This document shows positions 1 to 8,036 of a DNA stretch of 64,000 nt, piece after piece. Below the pieces are notes generated by a model. That model ran no database searches. It saw only the letters and a program-made list of their open reading frames with translations, and was not told the DNA's origin. Within the stretch, counting starts at the first letter, position 1, and every line of letters starts with the position of its first letter. The translations under genes and the position numbers were made by a program. The stretch comes from an uncultured Litorivicinus sp. (GTDB taxonomy: Bacteria; Pseudomonadota; Gammaproteobacteria; Pseudomonadales; Litorivicinaceae): positions 62,001-126,000 of the forward strand of contig CACECO010000003.1 in NCBI GenBank assembly GCA_902558075.1, written 5' to 3'.

Positions 1-1041
1 ATTGATGGCGACTCAAAGATCCATATTATTCGGTGGCGAAAGGCTTTTACGGTCGGCGGATACGTGCTTGAGCCTGAGGTAGCTGATTATCGACTGACTA
101 TACAATGGCTTGCCTTGACTTTAGTGGTCCTCGCACGATTACTGCTCCTGCTACTGGTTAGCATCCTCGGTCAGGTCAATGACTTATCGTTGACTCCGCT
201 TTGGATTTTAACAGCCCTCATTTTGGCATCGACGACTTACACTTCAATCACATTAATTCACAGATCGCAGTGGCGCGACCTTGAAGTAGCGTTAGATGCG
301 ATGGCGCCTGATTGGATTCCAAGATTATCCAGAGACGTTGGTGGACGTATCCTCGCATGTTGCACGATTCTAGGGATGTTGATTCTTGATAGTGTCTTGC
401 AACTGTCCACATCAATTTGGGTGGTGGGGCTGGGTTTCTTGTTTCTTGATCTGATGCCAACGCGTCATTTCAAACAAGCGCGAGCGATTACTCAGAAACC
501 TCGAGTCCGGATTGAACGAGCGCCAAGAAAAATGATGGACGAGCTGCTCGAGCTACTTCATCTCAAAGGCTCGGGAGTGCACGTGTTACGAACTCAGGTT
601 CCAGAGATACTCTTGCGTGCAAGCGAGGAACTGGTTCGTCAAGGCCAGCCAATTACCGTTCTAGGTCCAGAATCCGAGTTCTTGCCGGGTACGTTAAGGA
701 GTAACTTTGCCTGGGATGCGAGCGACGAGGGTGAATACCATTTCGCTAATTTGATGGAATTGATTGGATTGACCTATTGGCGAGAACGTTTCGGTGATTC
801 ACTCAATTATCAAATCGGACCTAACAATCAAGGTCTCTCATCCTCAGAAGCAGCCGCGTTGGCAGTCGCTCGTGCACTTGCGCAAGGTGCGGATACCTTA
901 ATTTTAATCGATGCGTTAGCGCCTTTATCGGCCGATAGGCAAATGGAGCTACTGAACCGATTAGGTTTTGCGAATTGTCGTATTTTTGTGTTTTCCAGCG
1001 TGTCTGACTTATGGGAAGGTGATACCAATGAACTCGACTGA
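1..1041 (+). CDS. Partial NHLM/SunT-like ABC exporter subunit with degenerate ATPase domain
   Basis: The reading frame is open from the first base, so the gene starts upstream of the window; 346 residues are visible. The first ~25 residues look like the end of a C39 peptidase-like domain. About four hydrophobic segments follow (residues ~30-160), fewer than the six of a normal exporter. A shrunken ABC ATPase domain comes last. I find no P-loop: the stretch between the membrane part and the Q-loop-like segment (GPESEFLPGTLRSN) is too short to hold one. The signature motif is LSSSE instead of LSGGQ (~residue 278). Walker B reads TLILIDALAPL, with Ala where the catalytic Glu should be. It overlaps the next gene by 14 bp. 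By family it would be an export or peptide-processing transporter; as it stands it is probably ATPase-inactive. The ABC fold is clear; the NHLM assignment is inference. Confidence 0.6.
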   Translation: MDGDSKIHIIRWRKAFTVGGYVLEPEVADYRLTIQWLALTLVVLARLLLLLLVSILGQVNDLSLTPLWILTALILASTTYTSITLIHRSQWRDLEVALDAMAPDWIPRLSRDVGGRILACCTILGMLILDSVLQLSTSIWVVGLGFLFLDLMPTRHFKQARAITQKPRVRIERAPRKMMDELLELLHLKGSGVHVLRTQVPEILLRASEELVRQGQPITVLGPESEFLPGTLRSNFAWDASDEGEYHFANLMELIGLTYWRERFGDSLNYQIGPNNQGLSSSEAAALAVARALAQGADTLILIDALAPLSADRQMELLNRLGFANCRIFVFSSVSDLWEGDTNELD

Positions 1042-2860
1042 ATCGCAAGTCTTTCAGCTCGCAGCCGGCAACGTCTCAGCAGGTCTTGCGAGAGACCGCT
1101 TATGGCAGGTCAAAGAAGGTGAGGCGAGACTCCGCCTTCTGATCTCAGACGATGAAATTGGAACCATGCCAGTTCCTGAATCAGGTTGGTTTCTGGTTCC
1201 TGAGTCGAAGTATTTACGTATTCAGTTAATCGCAGACACAGCGATCTCGTTTGAAAGTCGGCTCCCACTTAGTCTGATTCCGCGACTTGGTGATCTTGGA
1301 CGTCATCAGTTGATTCAACCCATCCGTCAGATGATGTCTGTCGTGGGTGTTGATGATAGTGTCATCGACTGGAGCGTGAAGCTAGCGCAACCCACATTCC
1401 GGTCTTGGTTCGGTGAGTCATTGGATCAGTCGATTAGGCTCGCTCAACCAATGTCACCCGATATTATGACGCCACTGATTGCTGATCATGTGCCGCGACC
1501 AATGTTGGAGCAGGATTCGCTACCTGAAGAACGTCGCGCGCTACCTGTCTTGGTGACTGCATCGATCTTATCGATTGTGGCTGTTGTGAGTTGGCTTTGC
1601 GCGTTAGTGACCCTTGAAGCACCAGGTTTTGCGCTGAGTTATCAATATTCTAATGCCGCGCTTGGAAGCCTAGGTATTGTTGCGTTGGCTGTTTGGGTAA
1701 TTCATTTGTTCGCCCAGTATTATCGTGACGTATCACTTGTTGGTTTAGCGGCTGCTTTAGCAATGATGATACTGATCCTTCTTTTCGAAGCCCCAAAAAT
1801 TGCCATCTCGCTGATCTTTTCAGGAGGTCTGATCGGCGTTGCTTATTGGGTCTATGTGCGACGATTGCTTCCTGAACTTCCAGCGATTGACCAGCCCATG
1901 CGTTGGTTATCGCTTCGGTTGTCGCGTGATGGAGTCCCTTCCGTTAGGGAACGTGTACTCAAAGTTTGGGATCAAGCACGTCAGTGGGTTATCGCACGGA
2001 TTGAATTGGTGGCTGAATACAGCCGATTCAGCCGCGCTGTGATTGCTGCAAGTCTGGTGATTCCGGCGATCGCATCAACGGATGAAACCCGACCAGTCGT
2101 TTTAACAGGACTGTCGCTCGGAGCCCTCCTAGTATTAGAACGTTTGCGGGCTGCAATGCCAGTGAGTCTCGAGTCAACACCACAACAGGGTGATAAAAAA
2201 ACGGTGCGGCCTTTAGTGCTGAGTGGGGAAGTGCAATATGAAGACGTTATTTTTCGGCGTCATGCGGGTGAGGCTCCGTTATTCAATCAACTGAGCTTCC
2301 ATTGTCCTGATGACAGTTTGGTTCGTATCACCGCTGCTGAAGGTGCTGGTCTCTCAACGCTCAAACATTTATTACTCCGTCAAGTGACTCCGGAGCGCGG
2401 TATCGTGCGTATTGGTGGAATGGATGTCGCACGGCTAGATCCAACTGTGTTGGCCTATTCTGTGATTATGCTCGATCATCCGCGAGACGCCGACGTTGCG
2501 ACGGTTGGGCAGTGGTTGTTTATCGAACCGGGCATCGAGCCATCGACGCTTGAGATACACCTGCAAGCATTATCTGCCAGCCATTGGATTGAATTGTTGC
2601 ATGATCGCTTAAATGCACCATTGGGAGCTTTGCAATCGATCGCGGGCCCGCTCGGGATGAATCGCCTGAAAATTGCAAGGGCGTTGGCAAGAAAGGGTCA
2701 GCTGATGTGGGTTGATCATTGGTTGATTGGTCTTGACCAGCGCTCGCGAACACACTTCATCGATAGTTTGGTCGAACGCTCAGGGACACGTTTCGTGGTT
2801 GATCGCAATGAATTGCTCAAAGGTCAAGCATCGATTCACTGGGAGGTCTCGCGTGATTGA
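1028..2860 (+). CDS. NHLM-type ABC transporter ATPase/permease, degenerate ATPase
   Basis: 610 residues. The ATG at 1028 has a good ribosome site (GAAGGTGA) and overlaps the previous gene. An N-terminal soluble region of ~170 residues resembles the leader domain of NHLM bacteriocin-system ABC2 proteins. Around six hydrophobic segments follow (~residues 175-370), then an ABC domain (~395-610). The Walker A position reads EGAGLSTL (~438-445), without the invariant Lys. The signature region is GPLGMNRLKIARAL. Walker B reads LMWVDHW (~559-565), with His in place of the catalytic Glu. The frame is intact over 1.8 kb, which suggests selection despite the lost catalytic residues. With the preceding subunit it would form a heterodimeric exporter in which neither site looks competent. 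The substrate is unknown; no precursor peptide gene lies in the visible part. Confidence 0.6.
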   Translation: MNSTESQVFQLAAGNVSAGLARDRLWQVKEGEARLRLLISDDEIGTMPVPESGWFLVPESKYLRIQLIADTAISFESRLPLSLIPRLGDLGRHQLIQPIRQMMSVVGVDDSVIDWSVKLAQPTFRSWFGESLDQSIRLAQPMSPDIMTPLIADHVPRPMLEQDSLPEERRALPVLVTASILSIVAVVSWLCALVTLEAPGFALSYQYSNAALGSLGIVALAVWVIHLFAQYYRDVSLVGLAAALAMMILILLFEAPKIAISLIFSGGLIGVAYWVYVRRLLPELPAIDQPMRWLSLRLSRDGVPSVRERVLKVWDQARQWVIARIELVAEYSRFSRAVIAASLVIPAIASTDETRPVVLTGLSLGALLVLERLRAAMPVSLESTPQQGDKKTVRPLVLSGEVQYEDVIFRRHAGEAPLFNQLSFHCPDDSLVRITAAEGAGLSTLKHLLLRQVTPERGIVRIGGMDVARLDPTVLAYSVIMLDHPRDADVATVGQWLFIEPGIEPSTLEIHLQALSASHWIELLHDRLNAPLGALQSIAGPLGMNRLKIARALARKGQLMWVDHWLIGLDQRSRTHFIDSLVERSGTRFVVDRNELLKGQASIHWEVSRD

Positions 2861-3317
2861 GCAGCAACTGTTCCTTGGTGCATTGACTGAACAGGAATAT
2901 CGACATTGGAAGGATAACTCGGTCATTAAACAGTTGCGACCTGGTGAGACGCTCATTGGTGAGGATGATTTTCCCGATATCCATCTCGTTTTACGTGGTC
3001 AATTTGCAATGTTTCGAGGAGAGCGATCGCCGGGCGTTGTCGGTTTGGATGAATTTCTCACCGGTTGGATGACCGATCGAGAGTGGCTTGCCGATCGGTC
3101 AATGGTACTGATTTATTTGGATTCAGGTCGATTTGGACAAACGTTATCGATCGATCCACGTCGAAAGCACCTATTTCACCAAAGTGTTACACCCATGCTG
3201 GCCGGTCGCTTGTATCGTGATTTATGTGAGACCCAGACTATTCCTATCGCTCTCATGCGTGGATTTGAGCGAGGCGTGACACGTTTCCACGAGCTCCGGC
3301 AGACCTTTTTAAATTGA
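2853..3317 (+). CDS. Small cyclic-nucleotide-binding-like protein
   Basis: 154 residues. The chosen GTG start at 2853 follows a strong ribosome site (GGGAGG, six bases upstream) and overlaps the ABC gene stop, so translation is probably coupled. The middle of the protein (LRPGETLIGEDDFPDIHLVLRG and on) has the glycine-spaced beta-roll pattern of cNMP-binding domains. The phosphate-binding cassette is not recognisable, so nucleotide binding is doubtful. There is no DNA-binding domain and no membrane segment. NHLM transporters often carry related sensor-like regions, so this may be a detached regulatory or assembly part of the exporter. Function unknown. Confidence 0.5.
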   Translation: MIEQQLFLGALTEQEYRHWKDNSVIKQLRPGETLIGEDDFPDIHLVLRGQFAMFRGERSPGVVGLDEFLTGWMTDREWLADRSMVLIYLDSGRFGQTLSIDPRRKHLFHQSVTPMLAGRLYRDLCETQTIPIALMRGFERGVTRFHELRQTFLN

Positions 3318-3380
3318 CGAACGAGCAATCATCTAGTCATCCAGGGGAGATTTTTTATCTGTCAATCATGATTTTTTTGC

Positions 3381-4433
3381 ATGTTGGATGCACCGCAACC
3401 GATGCTTTCAGAGCTGGCGAAGCGTTTTACGGTTTCCAAATCTGAAGCCGGTCTTTTAGTCCCAGTTACCCTGATTCCGCTCGTGATCGAACCGTTGAGT
3501 TACGGGATTTTTCTAAAATAATTCGGTGCGCTCACAATCCTGAAATGGGCCTTACGATTGTTGGCTATTGCTATGGCACGGTCTGGCTTTGTGCATTCCT
3601 ACGAGGGCATGTTGTTTCTTCGGTTGAGTAAGGGTGCGCTGCTTCCCGCGATCATGACGGCAACCATGGCTTATTTAACGTTCGGCCTAGAAGGTCATGA
3701 GCTATCCCGAGTCATGGTACTGTATGTGTCGGCCACAATCTTTGACGGAATGGCGGGTCGAGTAGCCTCCGGTCAGCTGGCTTCGCATATCGAGTGGGCA
3801 TGGATCGCGTGGATGTAGGCGGCTCTGCTTTTGCTCTTAACGATGACTCCATAGAGACGGGCAACGCTACGACCGTTGAATTTGATGAATCTGGAAGCGC
3901 AGCTTATTAAATAGGCAGTAACTGGTCGAGGGTGCGGCCTGATTTTTCTATCGGTCTTTTGTATGTTTTGGGTGTGGCGGATACCTCAATTACTAACCAT
4001 TTCGGATTAATGAAGTCTGTCCAGGTGCTTCGACGGGTTTAGTCGAGCAGAGTTATCTCGAATATAGTATTGGGAGTGTGTCTGCTTTTACGGCTGGTTG
4101 GCTAGCCAACCGATTTGGCGGGCCAATCCATTTTGCGATTATCGGTTTTATTGTAATGATTGGATCTCTTTTCCTGTCACTGGGTGATGTGTGGATGTTG
4201 ATTGCGCAAATATTTCTCATTTGTCTTGGTATGGTTGTCATCCACACGTTGGCCTCCGCAGAGGTCAATCATAATGCCCGTTCGCTGGGTGGTGTTGTCA
4301 ACGGGCCTTATGTCTCATGTTACTACGCTGGTGGGGCATTACTCTGTTCTTAATGGTCCTTGCTGCAATCGGAGGATTGGGTACTTGTTACATGTGGCTG
4401 TATGGCGAGATGCATCAGACACGACGACGATAA
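3381..4433 (+). pseudogene. MFS transporter pseudogene, several frameshifts
   Basis: Pieces of one major facilitator transporter appear in order but in different frames. The N-terminal segment 3381-3521 (MLDAPQPMLSELAKRFTVSK, a first-helix/loop pattern) ends in TAA. A second segment runs about 3522-3818 and includes a helix with LLPAIMTATMAYL. A third covers 4060-4353 (SAFTAGWLANRFGG, the typical inter-helix loop motif), and the last ends in TAA at 4433. At least three frame changes or stops separate them. Nothing suggests programmed frameshifting. It resembles the YnfM/arabinose-efflux type of MFS permease; substrate unknown. The end overlaps the 3' end of the convergent queD-like gene. Confidence 0.75.
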
Positions 4434-4858
4434 GTCGCCGCGTTTTTGTTGTTTTCCCGGCACTCAACTTCGATAAGAAAGGATCGGTGATTGGTTTGTT
4501 CACGGATCCATTTGTCAACATAGTCAAACACAAACTCTGCGGTTCGTTCCATACTGACATTCGGTAACACGCGCAGGTCGACAATTTGTTTGTCATGAAG
4601 ATCCTGAAAAAGTTGTAGTTCGGGATCATCTTCATTGATCAGCGTTGTATGGTCAAACCAGTATGAGAGCCAGGATTTGATGTCTGAGAATTCACCAAAA
4701 TCGAGACCGAACCCAGATTCCGTCAACTCCTTGCATCCAAAAGTCAGTTTGAAACTACGCGAGTAGCCATGGATCAATTTACAATGGCCCTCATGACGCC
4801 ATTGACGATGACTACATGGATAATTGTCGAAGGTTTTGATGGTTTGGTAAACACTCAT
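4415..4858 (-). CDS. queD: 6-carboxytetrahydropterin synthase-like protein (QueD family variant)
   Basis: 147 residues from the ATG at 4858. QueD makes 6-carboxy-tetrahydropterin from dihydroneopterin triphosphate for queuosine and other 7-deazaguanines. The zinc region reads CSHRQWRHEGHCKLIHGYSRSF overall: the usual C-x3-HGH motif appears as CKLIHGY, with Tyr for the third His. The FDHTTL motif and the downstream ED/DP residues are present. This HGY variant is a known subfamily in Proteobacteria, so its activity may differ from classical QueD. The start codon overlaps a possible upstream start of the divergent FAH gene. No other queuosine genes are nearby. Family assignment is firm; exact reaction is less certain. 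Confidence 0.7.
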   Translation of the reverse strand: MSVYQTIKTFDNYPCSHRQWRHEGHCKLIHGYSRSFKLTFGCKELTESGFGLDFGEFSDIKSWLSYWFDHTTLINEDDPELQLFQDLHDKQIVDLRVLPNVSMERTAEFVFDYVDKWIREQTNHRSFLIEVECRENNKNAATYRRRV

Positions 4859-4880
4859 GTCTGAAATTATACGAGGTTTC

Positions 4881-5564
4881 ATGATGTCGATGAATTGGAA
4901 TTCCCCAGCACACCCTGAATTTTTGACGACAGACAATCGCCGTCTACCAGTGAATCGTATATTTTGCATCGCCAAAAATTATGAAGAGCATGCCAACGAA
5001 ATGGGTGGTGAGGTTGATCGCAAAGCACCTGTTCATTTTCAAAAAAGTTTCGATGCACTGACTTTTGGCCCGAATGTTCGCTATCCAAGTCACACAGATG
5101 ACCTGCATCACGAAGTTGAGCTTGTTGCAGTCTTGGGTCAGGGAGGGAACGATTTAAGTCCGGAAGAAGCTGAATCCGTTATCTTTGGCTATGCAGTTGG
5201 TCTGGATTTCACGCGTCGTGATCGTCAGGCTGAAGCTAAAGAGAAAGGTCTTCCTTGGGAAATTGGTAAAAATTTCGATGATGCTGGAGTGATGGGTGTG
5301 GTGACTCCAAGGTCCGAATTGCTGGTAATGGAAAACGCTGCAATTACTCTTGACGTGAATCATCAACCACGTCAGGCGGGGGACATCAATCAAATGGTGT
5401 ACAACACGACTGAGCTCATCGCCTTTCTGTCGACACTTCAGGAGTTGAAAGCAGGTGACCTAATTTTTACAGGAACACCATCAGGAGTGGGTGCTGTGAT
5501 CCGTGGCGATCATCTGGTTGGTCGGATCGATGGATTGGAAGACTTAGCCATTCAACTCGTTTAG
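4881..5564 (+). CDS. Fumarylacetoacetate hydrolase family protein
   Basis: 227 residues, the size of the single-domain FAH enzymes that cleave acylpyruvates or decarboxylate oxaloacetate. Visible family motifs are CIAKNYEEHANEMGG near the N-terminus, HFQKSFDAL, the metal-binding HHEVEL segment, GLDFTRRD and the C-terminal TGTPSGVGAV. I chose the ATG at 4881; 4884 fits the GAGG ribosome site at 4873 slightly better, and 4857 is also in frame. Its last bases overlap the end of the next, convergent gene by 4 bp. Substrate cannot be told from sequence. Confidence 0.8.
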   Translation: MMSMNWNSPAHPEFLTTDNRRLPVNRIFCIAKNYEEHANEMGGEVDRKAPVHFQKSFDALTFGPNVRYPSHTDDLHHEVELVAVLGQGGNDLSPEEAESVIFGYAVGLDFTRRDRQAEAKEKGLPWEIGKNFDDAGVMGVVTPRSELLVMENAAITLDVNHQPRQAGDINQMVYNTTELIAFLSTLQELKAGDLIFTGTPSGVGAVIRGDHLVGRIDGLEDLAIQLV

Positions 5565-5857
5565 GGGAGTCGAATACCGAAGCGACGAAGAAACTTTTTC
5601 TCAAACTCCCAGAAGTATTTAAATTGTCCTGCTAAAGTGCCAATGATGATGAGTAAACATTGATAGACAGCGAAGATCATGAAAATTCGGAGTGGCCAAA
5701 AAACCCAGGGCGACAACGTCTGTGAATTGATCCCAAAAAAATAGAGCACTGGTCCAGCTGCATACACAGCTGTTGAGCCGGTGATTGCGAACACTACAAA
5801 AATAACGATCAACTGTCCTGGTGACTCAGCTTTAAAGACAGACATCAGTTTTTGCAT
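5561..5857 (-). CDS. Small inner-membrane protein (DUF6787-like)
   Basis: 98 residues with two clear hydrophobic helices (LIVIFVVFAITGSTAVYAAG and WPLRIFMIFAVYQCLLIIIG) and a basic, aromatic tail (FWEFEKKFLRRFG). The layout resembles DUF6787 membrane proteins, which have no known function. It starts 38 bp after the M48 peptidase gene on the same strand, so it may be the last gene of the gcv-lipA operon. No catalytic residues are visible. Confidence 0.55.
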   Translation of the reverse strand: MQKLMSVFKAESPGQLIVIFVVFAITGSTAVYAAGPVLYFFGINSQTLSPWVFWPLRIFMIFAVYQCLLIIIGTLAGQFKYFWEFEKKFLRRFGIRLP

Positions 5858-5895
5858 TGAGGATCCTGAGGCAGTAAGCTGAATGGAGATTACCT

Positions 5896-7017
5896 TTATA
5901 AAACTAATGATCGAGCTCGGTGCTTTGCTCGTGCAGAGTTGAGTGTATCACCAGAAGCCGCATAACAGTAACCCAGAAGTAACTCGCTGATGGGATCTTT
6001 TGGATTGAGCTCACGAACTTTCAAAGCTGACTGTACTGCCTGATCGGGCTCTTGATTGGCGACGAGTAGTTCAGCTTGAAGACGCCAGACACTGTGTTCG
6101 TTTGGAAGAATTTTCAGGGCGCGTTCGATAAGCTGCAGCGCCTTTGGAAACTGCTCGTTGGCACCTGCTTTCCTCGCCTCGGTGACAAGCTTCAAACCTG
6201 ATTCTAGAGTTTTAATTTCCTTTTGTGCGTCGACAAATTCGCGACTCATTGATTGACCAGTCGCCGCGAAACGGTTCACTTCTGATTTGATCGCAGCGAG
6301 ACGTTCACGACTGATTGGGTGAGTTCCGAGTAATTTCTGTGCGACTGAATTTCCACCTGCGCCAAGTTTCGCGAGCTTTTCTTGCATGTCAACCGCGCCT
6401 CGAGGATCAAATCCTGCACGGACCATCAGATCAACCCCGACTCGATCTGCTTCCAACTCATTTGATTGGCTGTACTGCCCCATTAAGAAATTTTGACCAA
6501 GTCCCATGATTCGATTTGATCCAGATTTCGTTCCCGGCTCAGAGATCCCGATTTCGATGACTTGTGCAGCCAAACCAACCAAAGCTCCGAATGTTTCGCG
6601 ACCGGTACCGTGAAGCTCAGCACTGTGCGCCATTTCATGGCCTAAGATCGATACTAGCTCCGCCTCAGTCTCAGCTGCCAAGACTAGACCATAGTTCACA
6701 CCCATTTTGCCGCCGGGCAGCGCCGAGGCGTTGATGGACCCATCATTGATAAGGCGGATCTCCCAAGGAAACGGCGAGTCTGCGGTCTTCGCCAAGCGCT
6801 GAATAAGTCCATTGAGGTAGATAGAAGTGACAGGGAATTGGGCTAAATCGCCGCCAGATTGTGCCAAGGCAAATGGATACTGCCGGATTCCTTTTTGGAT
6901 CTCTCTCTTTGGATCTGTAAAGACTTGGACGACCGAATCGATGGGGTCACGGACGGGGTTCTGGCATCCCGTTAGTCCAAAGGCTGCGATCAGGGCTAAA
7001 AATACTCCAAATCTCAT
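5896..7017 (-). CDS. M48-family metalloprotease lipoprotein with TPR tail (BepA-like)
   Basis: 373 residues. The N-terminus has a lipoprotein signal with lipobox LTGC, so the protein should be anchored in the periplasm. The zinc motif HEMAH is at residues 127-131, and the third ligand is in [11 protein letters not shown] (~186-195). The C-terminal ~110 residues contain TPR-like helices ([20 protein letters not shown]). This is the architecture of BepA/YfgC, which handles outer-membrane protein assembly and quality control. The gene overlaps lipA by 4 bp (ATGA), so it is read together with the glycine cleavage genes; that link is probably transcriptional convenience. Confidence 0.85.
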   Translation of the reverse strand: MRFGVFLALIAAFGLTGCQNPVRDPIDSVVQVFTDPKREIQKGIRQYPFALAQSGGDLAQFPVTSIYLNGLIQRLAKTADSPFPWEIRLINDGSINASALPGGKMGVNYGLVLAAETEAELVSILGHEMAHSAELHGTGRETFGALVGLAAQVIEIGISEPGTKSGSNRIMGLGQNFLMGQYSQSNELEADRVGVDLMVRAGFDPRGAVDMQEKLAKLGAGGNSVAQKLLGTHPISRERLAAIKSEVNRFAATGQSMSREFVDAQKEIKTLESGLKLVTEARKAGANEQFPKALQLIERALKILPNEHSVWRLQAELLVANQEPDQAVQSALKVRELNPKDPISELLLGYCYAASGDTLNSARAKHRARSLVL

Positions 7018-8036
7018 AATCGTTTGACCGGGATTGAACGCTCTTTCAACACAGCATTTGAAATTCCCGCATTATTTTTCAAAAGTGCTTGCTCGGCTCG
7101 ATAGCTGGATCGAACCATTGGACCTGAGACAACTTCGAGGAACCCTCGCTCGAGTCCCCATTTGCGGTAGCGATCAAAAGCCTCTGGTGTAACATAACGA
7201 TCAACTGGCAAATGGTTGACTGTGGGTCTTAAATACTGACCAAATGTCACGATATCAACATGATGATCACGCATGTCGTCCATGGCTTGTTTAATCTCGT
7301 CCTCAGTCTCTCCGAGACCTAACATCAGACTCGTTTTTGTAACCATTTGCGGACGATATTTTTTTCCATGTGCAAGCACGGCAAGCGTTTGCAGATAGCT
7401 CGCGCGTGGGTCTCGGACTGGATGTGTGAGACGTTTTACTGTTTCAACATTTTGAGCAAAAACGTCAAGTCCTGAGTCAATAACCTTCTCGACATCAGAC
7501 ATGACTCCTTGAAAGTCAGGAGTTAATGCTTCAACAGCTGTTTCTGGGCTTCTTTGTTTAATCGCACGCACAGTCGCAGCGAAATGATTCGCTCCACCAT
7601 CATCGAGATCATCACGGTTGACGCTTGTTAGAACCACATATTTGAGGCCCATCAAGGCGACGGATTCGGCAGTATTTTTTGGCTCATCGAGATCGAGCCA
7701 TCCCTTGGGGTTTCCGGTATCAACTGCACAAAATTGGCACGCTCGCGTACAAACCGATCCCATGAGCATGATCGTCGCGGTTCCTGCACTCCAGCATTCG
7801 CCGATGTTAGGACACATGGCTTCTTCGCATACCGTTGACAATCGGTGCGTACGGACAATTTTTTTAACCTCTTGATAGCCTTCACCACCTGGGCTCACAA
7901 AGCGCAGCCATTTTGGCTTATCGCCTCGTGGTGCTTTTTCATCAGTTCGGCGTTTTTGACCATTTTTGATCGCTTTCACGCCAACATCGTTGATGATTTT
8001 ATCGCCACTTCTTGGGCGGTCTTTGTGTTCGGTCAT
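7014..8036 (-). CDS. lipA: Lipoyl synthase
   Basis: 340 residues. LipA is the radical-SAM enzyme that inserts two sulfurs into octanoyl-protein to make lipoyl cofactor. The auxiliary cluster motif C-x4-C-x5-C is at Cys70, Cys75 and Cys81; the radical SAM motif C-x3-C-x2-C is at Cys96, Cys100 and Cys103. The C-terminal family signature SSYRAE is present. It overlaps gcvP by 4 bp, so it is translated within the glycine cleavage operon. This makes sense because GcvH needs lipoyl on its lysine. A normal LipA is usually beside lipB; no lipB is seen here. Confidence 0.95.
   Translation of the reverse strand: MTEHKDRPRSGDKIINDVGVKAIKNGQKRRTDEKAPRGDKPKWLRFVSPGGEGYQEVKKIVRTHRLSTVCEEAMCPNIGECWSAGTATIMLMGSVCTRACQFCAVDTGNPKGWLDLDEPKNTAESVALMGLKYVVLTSVNRDDLDDGGANHFAATVRAIKQRSPETAVEALTPDFQGVMSDVEKVIDSGLDVFAQNVETVKRLTHPVRDPRASYLQTLAVLAHGKKYRPQMVTKTSLMLGLGETEDEIKQAMDDMRDHHVDIVTFGQYLRPTVNHLPVDRYVTPEAFDRYRKWGLERGFLEVVSGPMVRSSYRAEQALLKNNAGISNAVLKERSIPVKRL

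Noticed and set aside
4202-4567. 121-codon plus-strand frame over the end of the MFS pseudogene
   Set aside because: The MFS helices read in a different frame and the rest is antisense to the queD-like gene.
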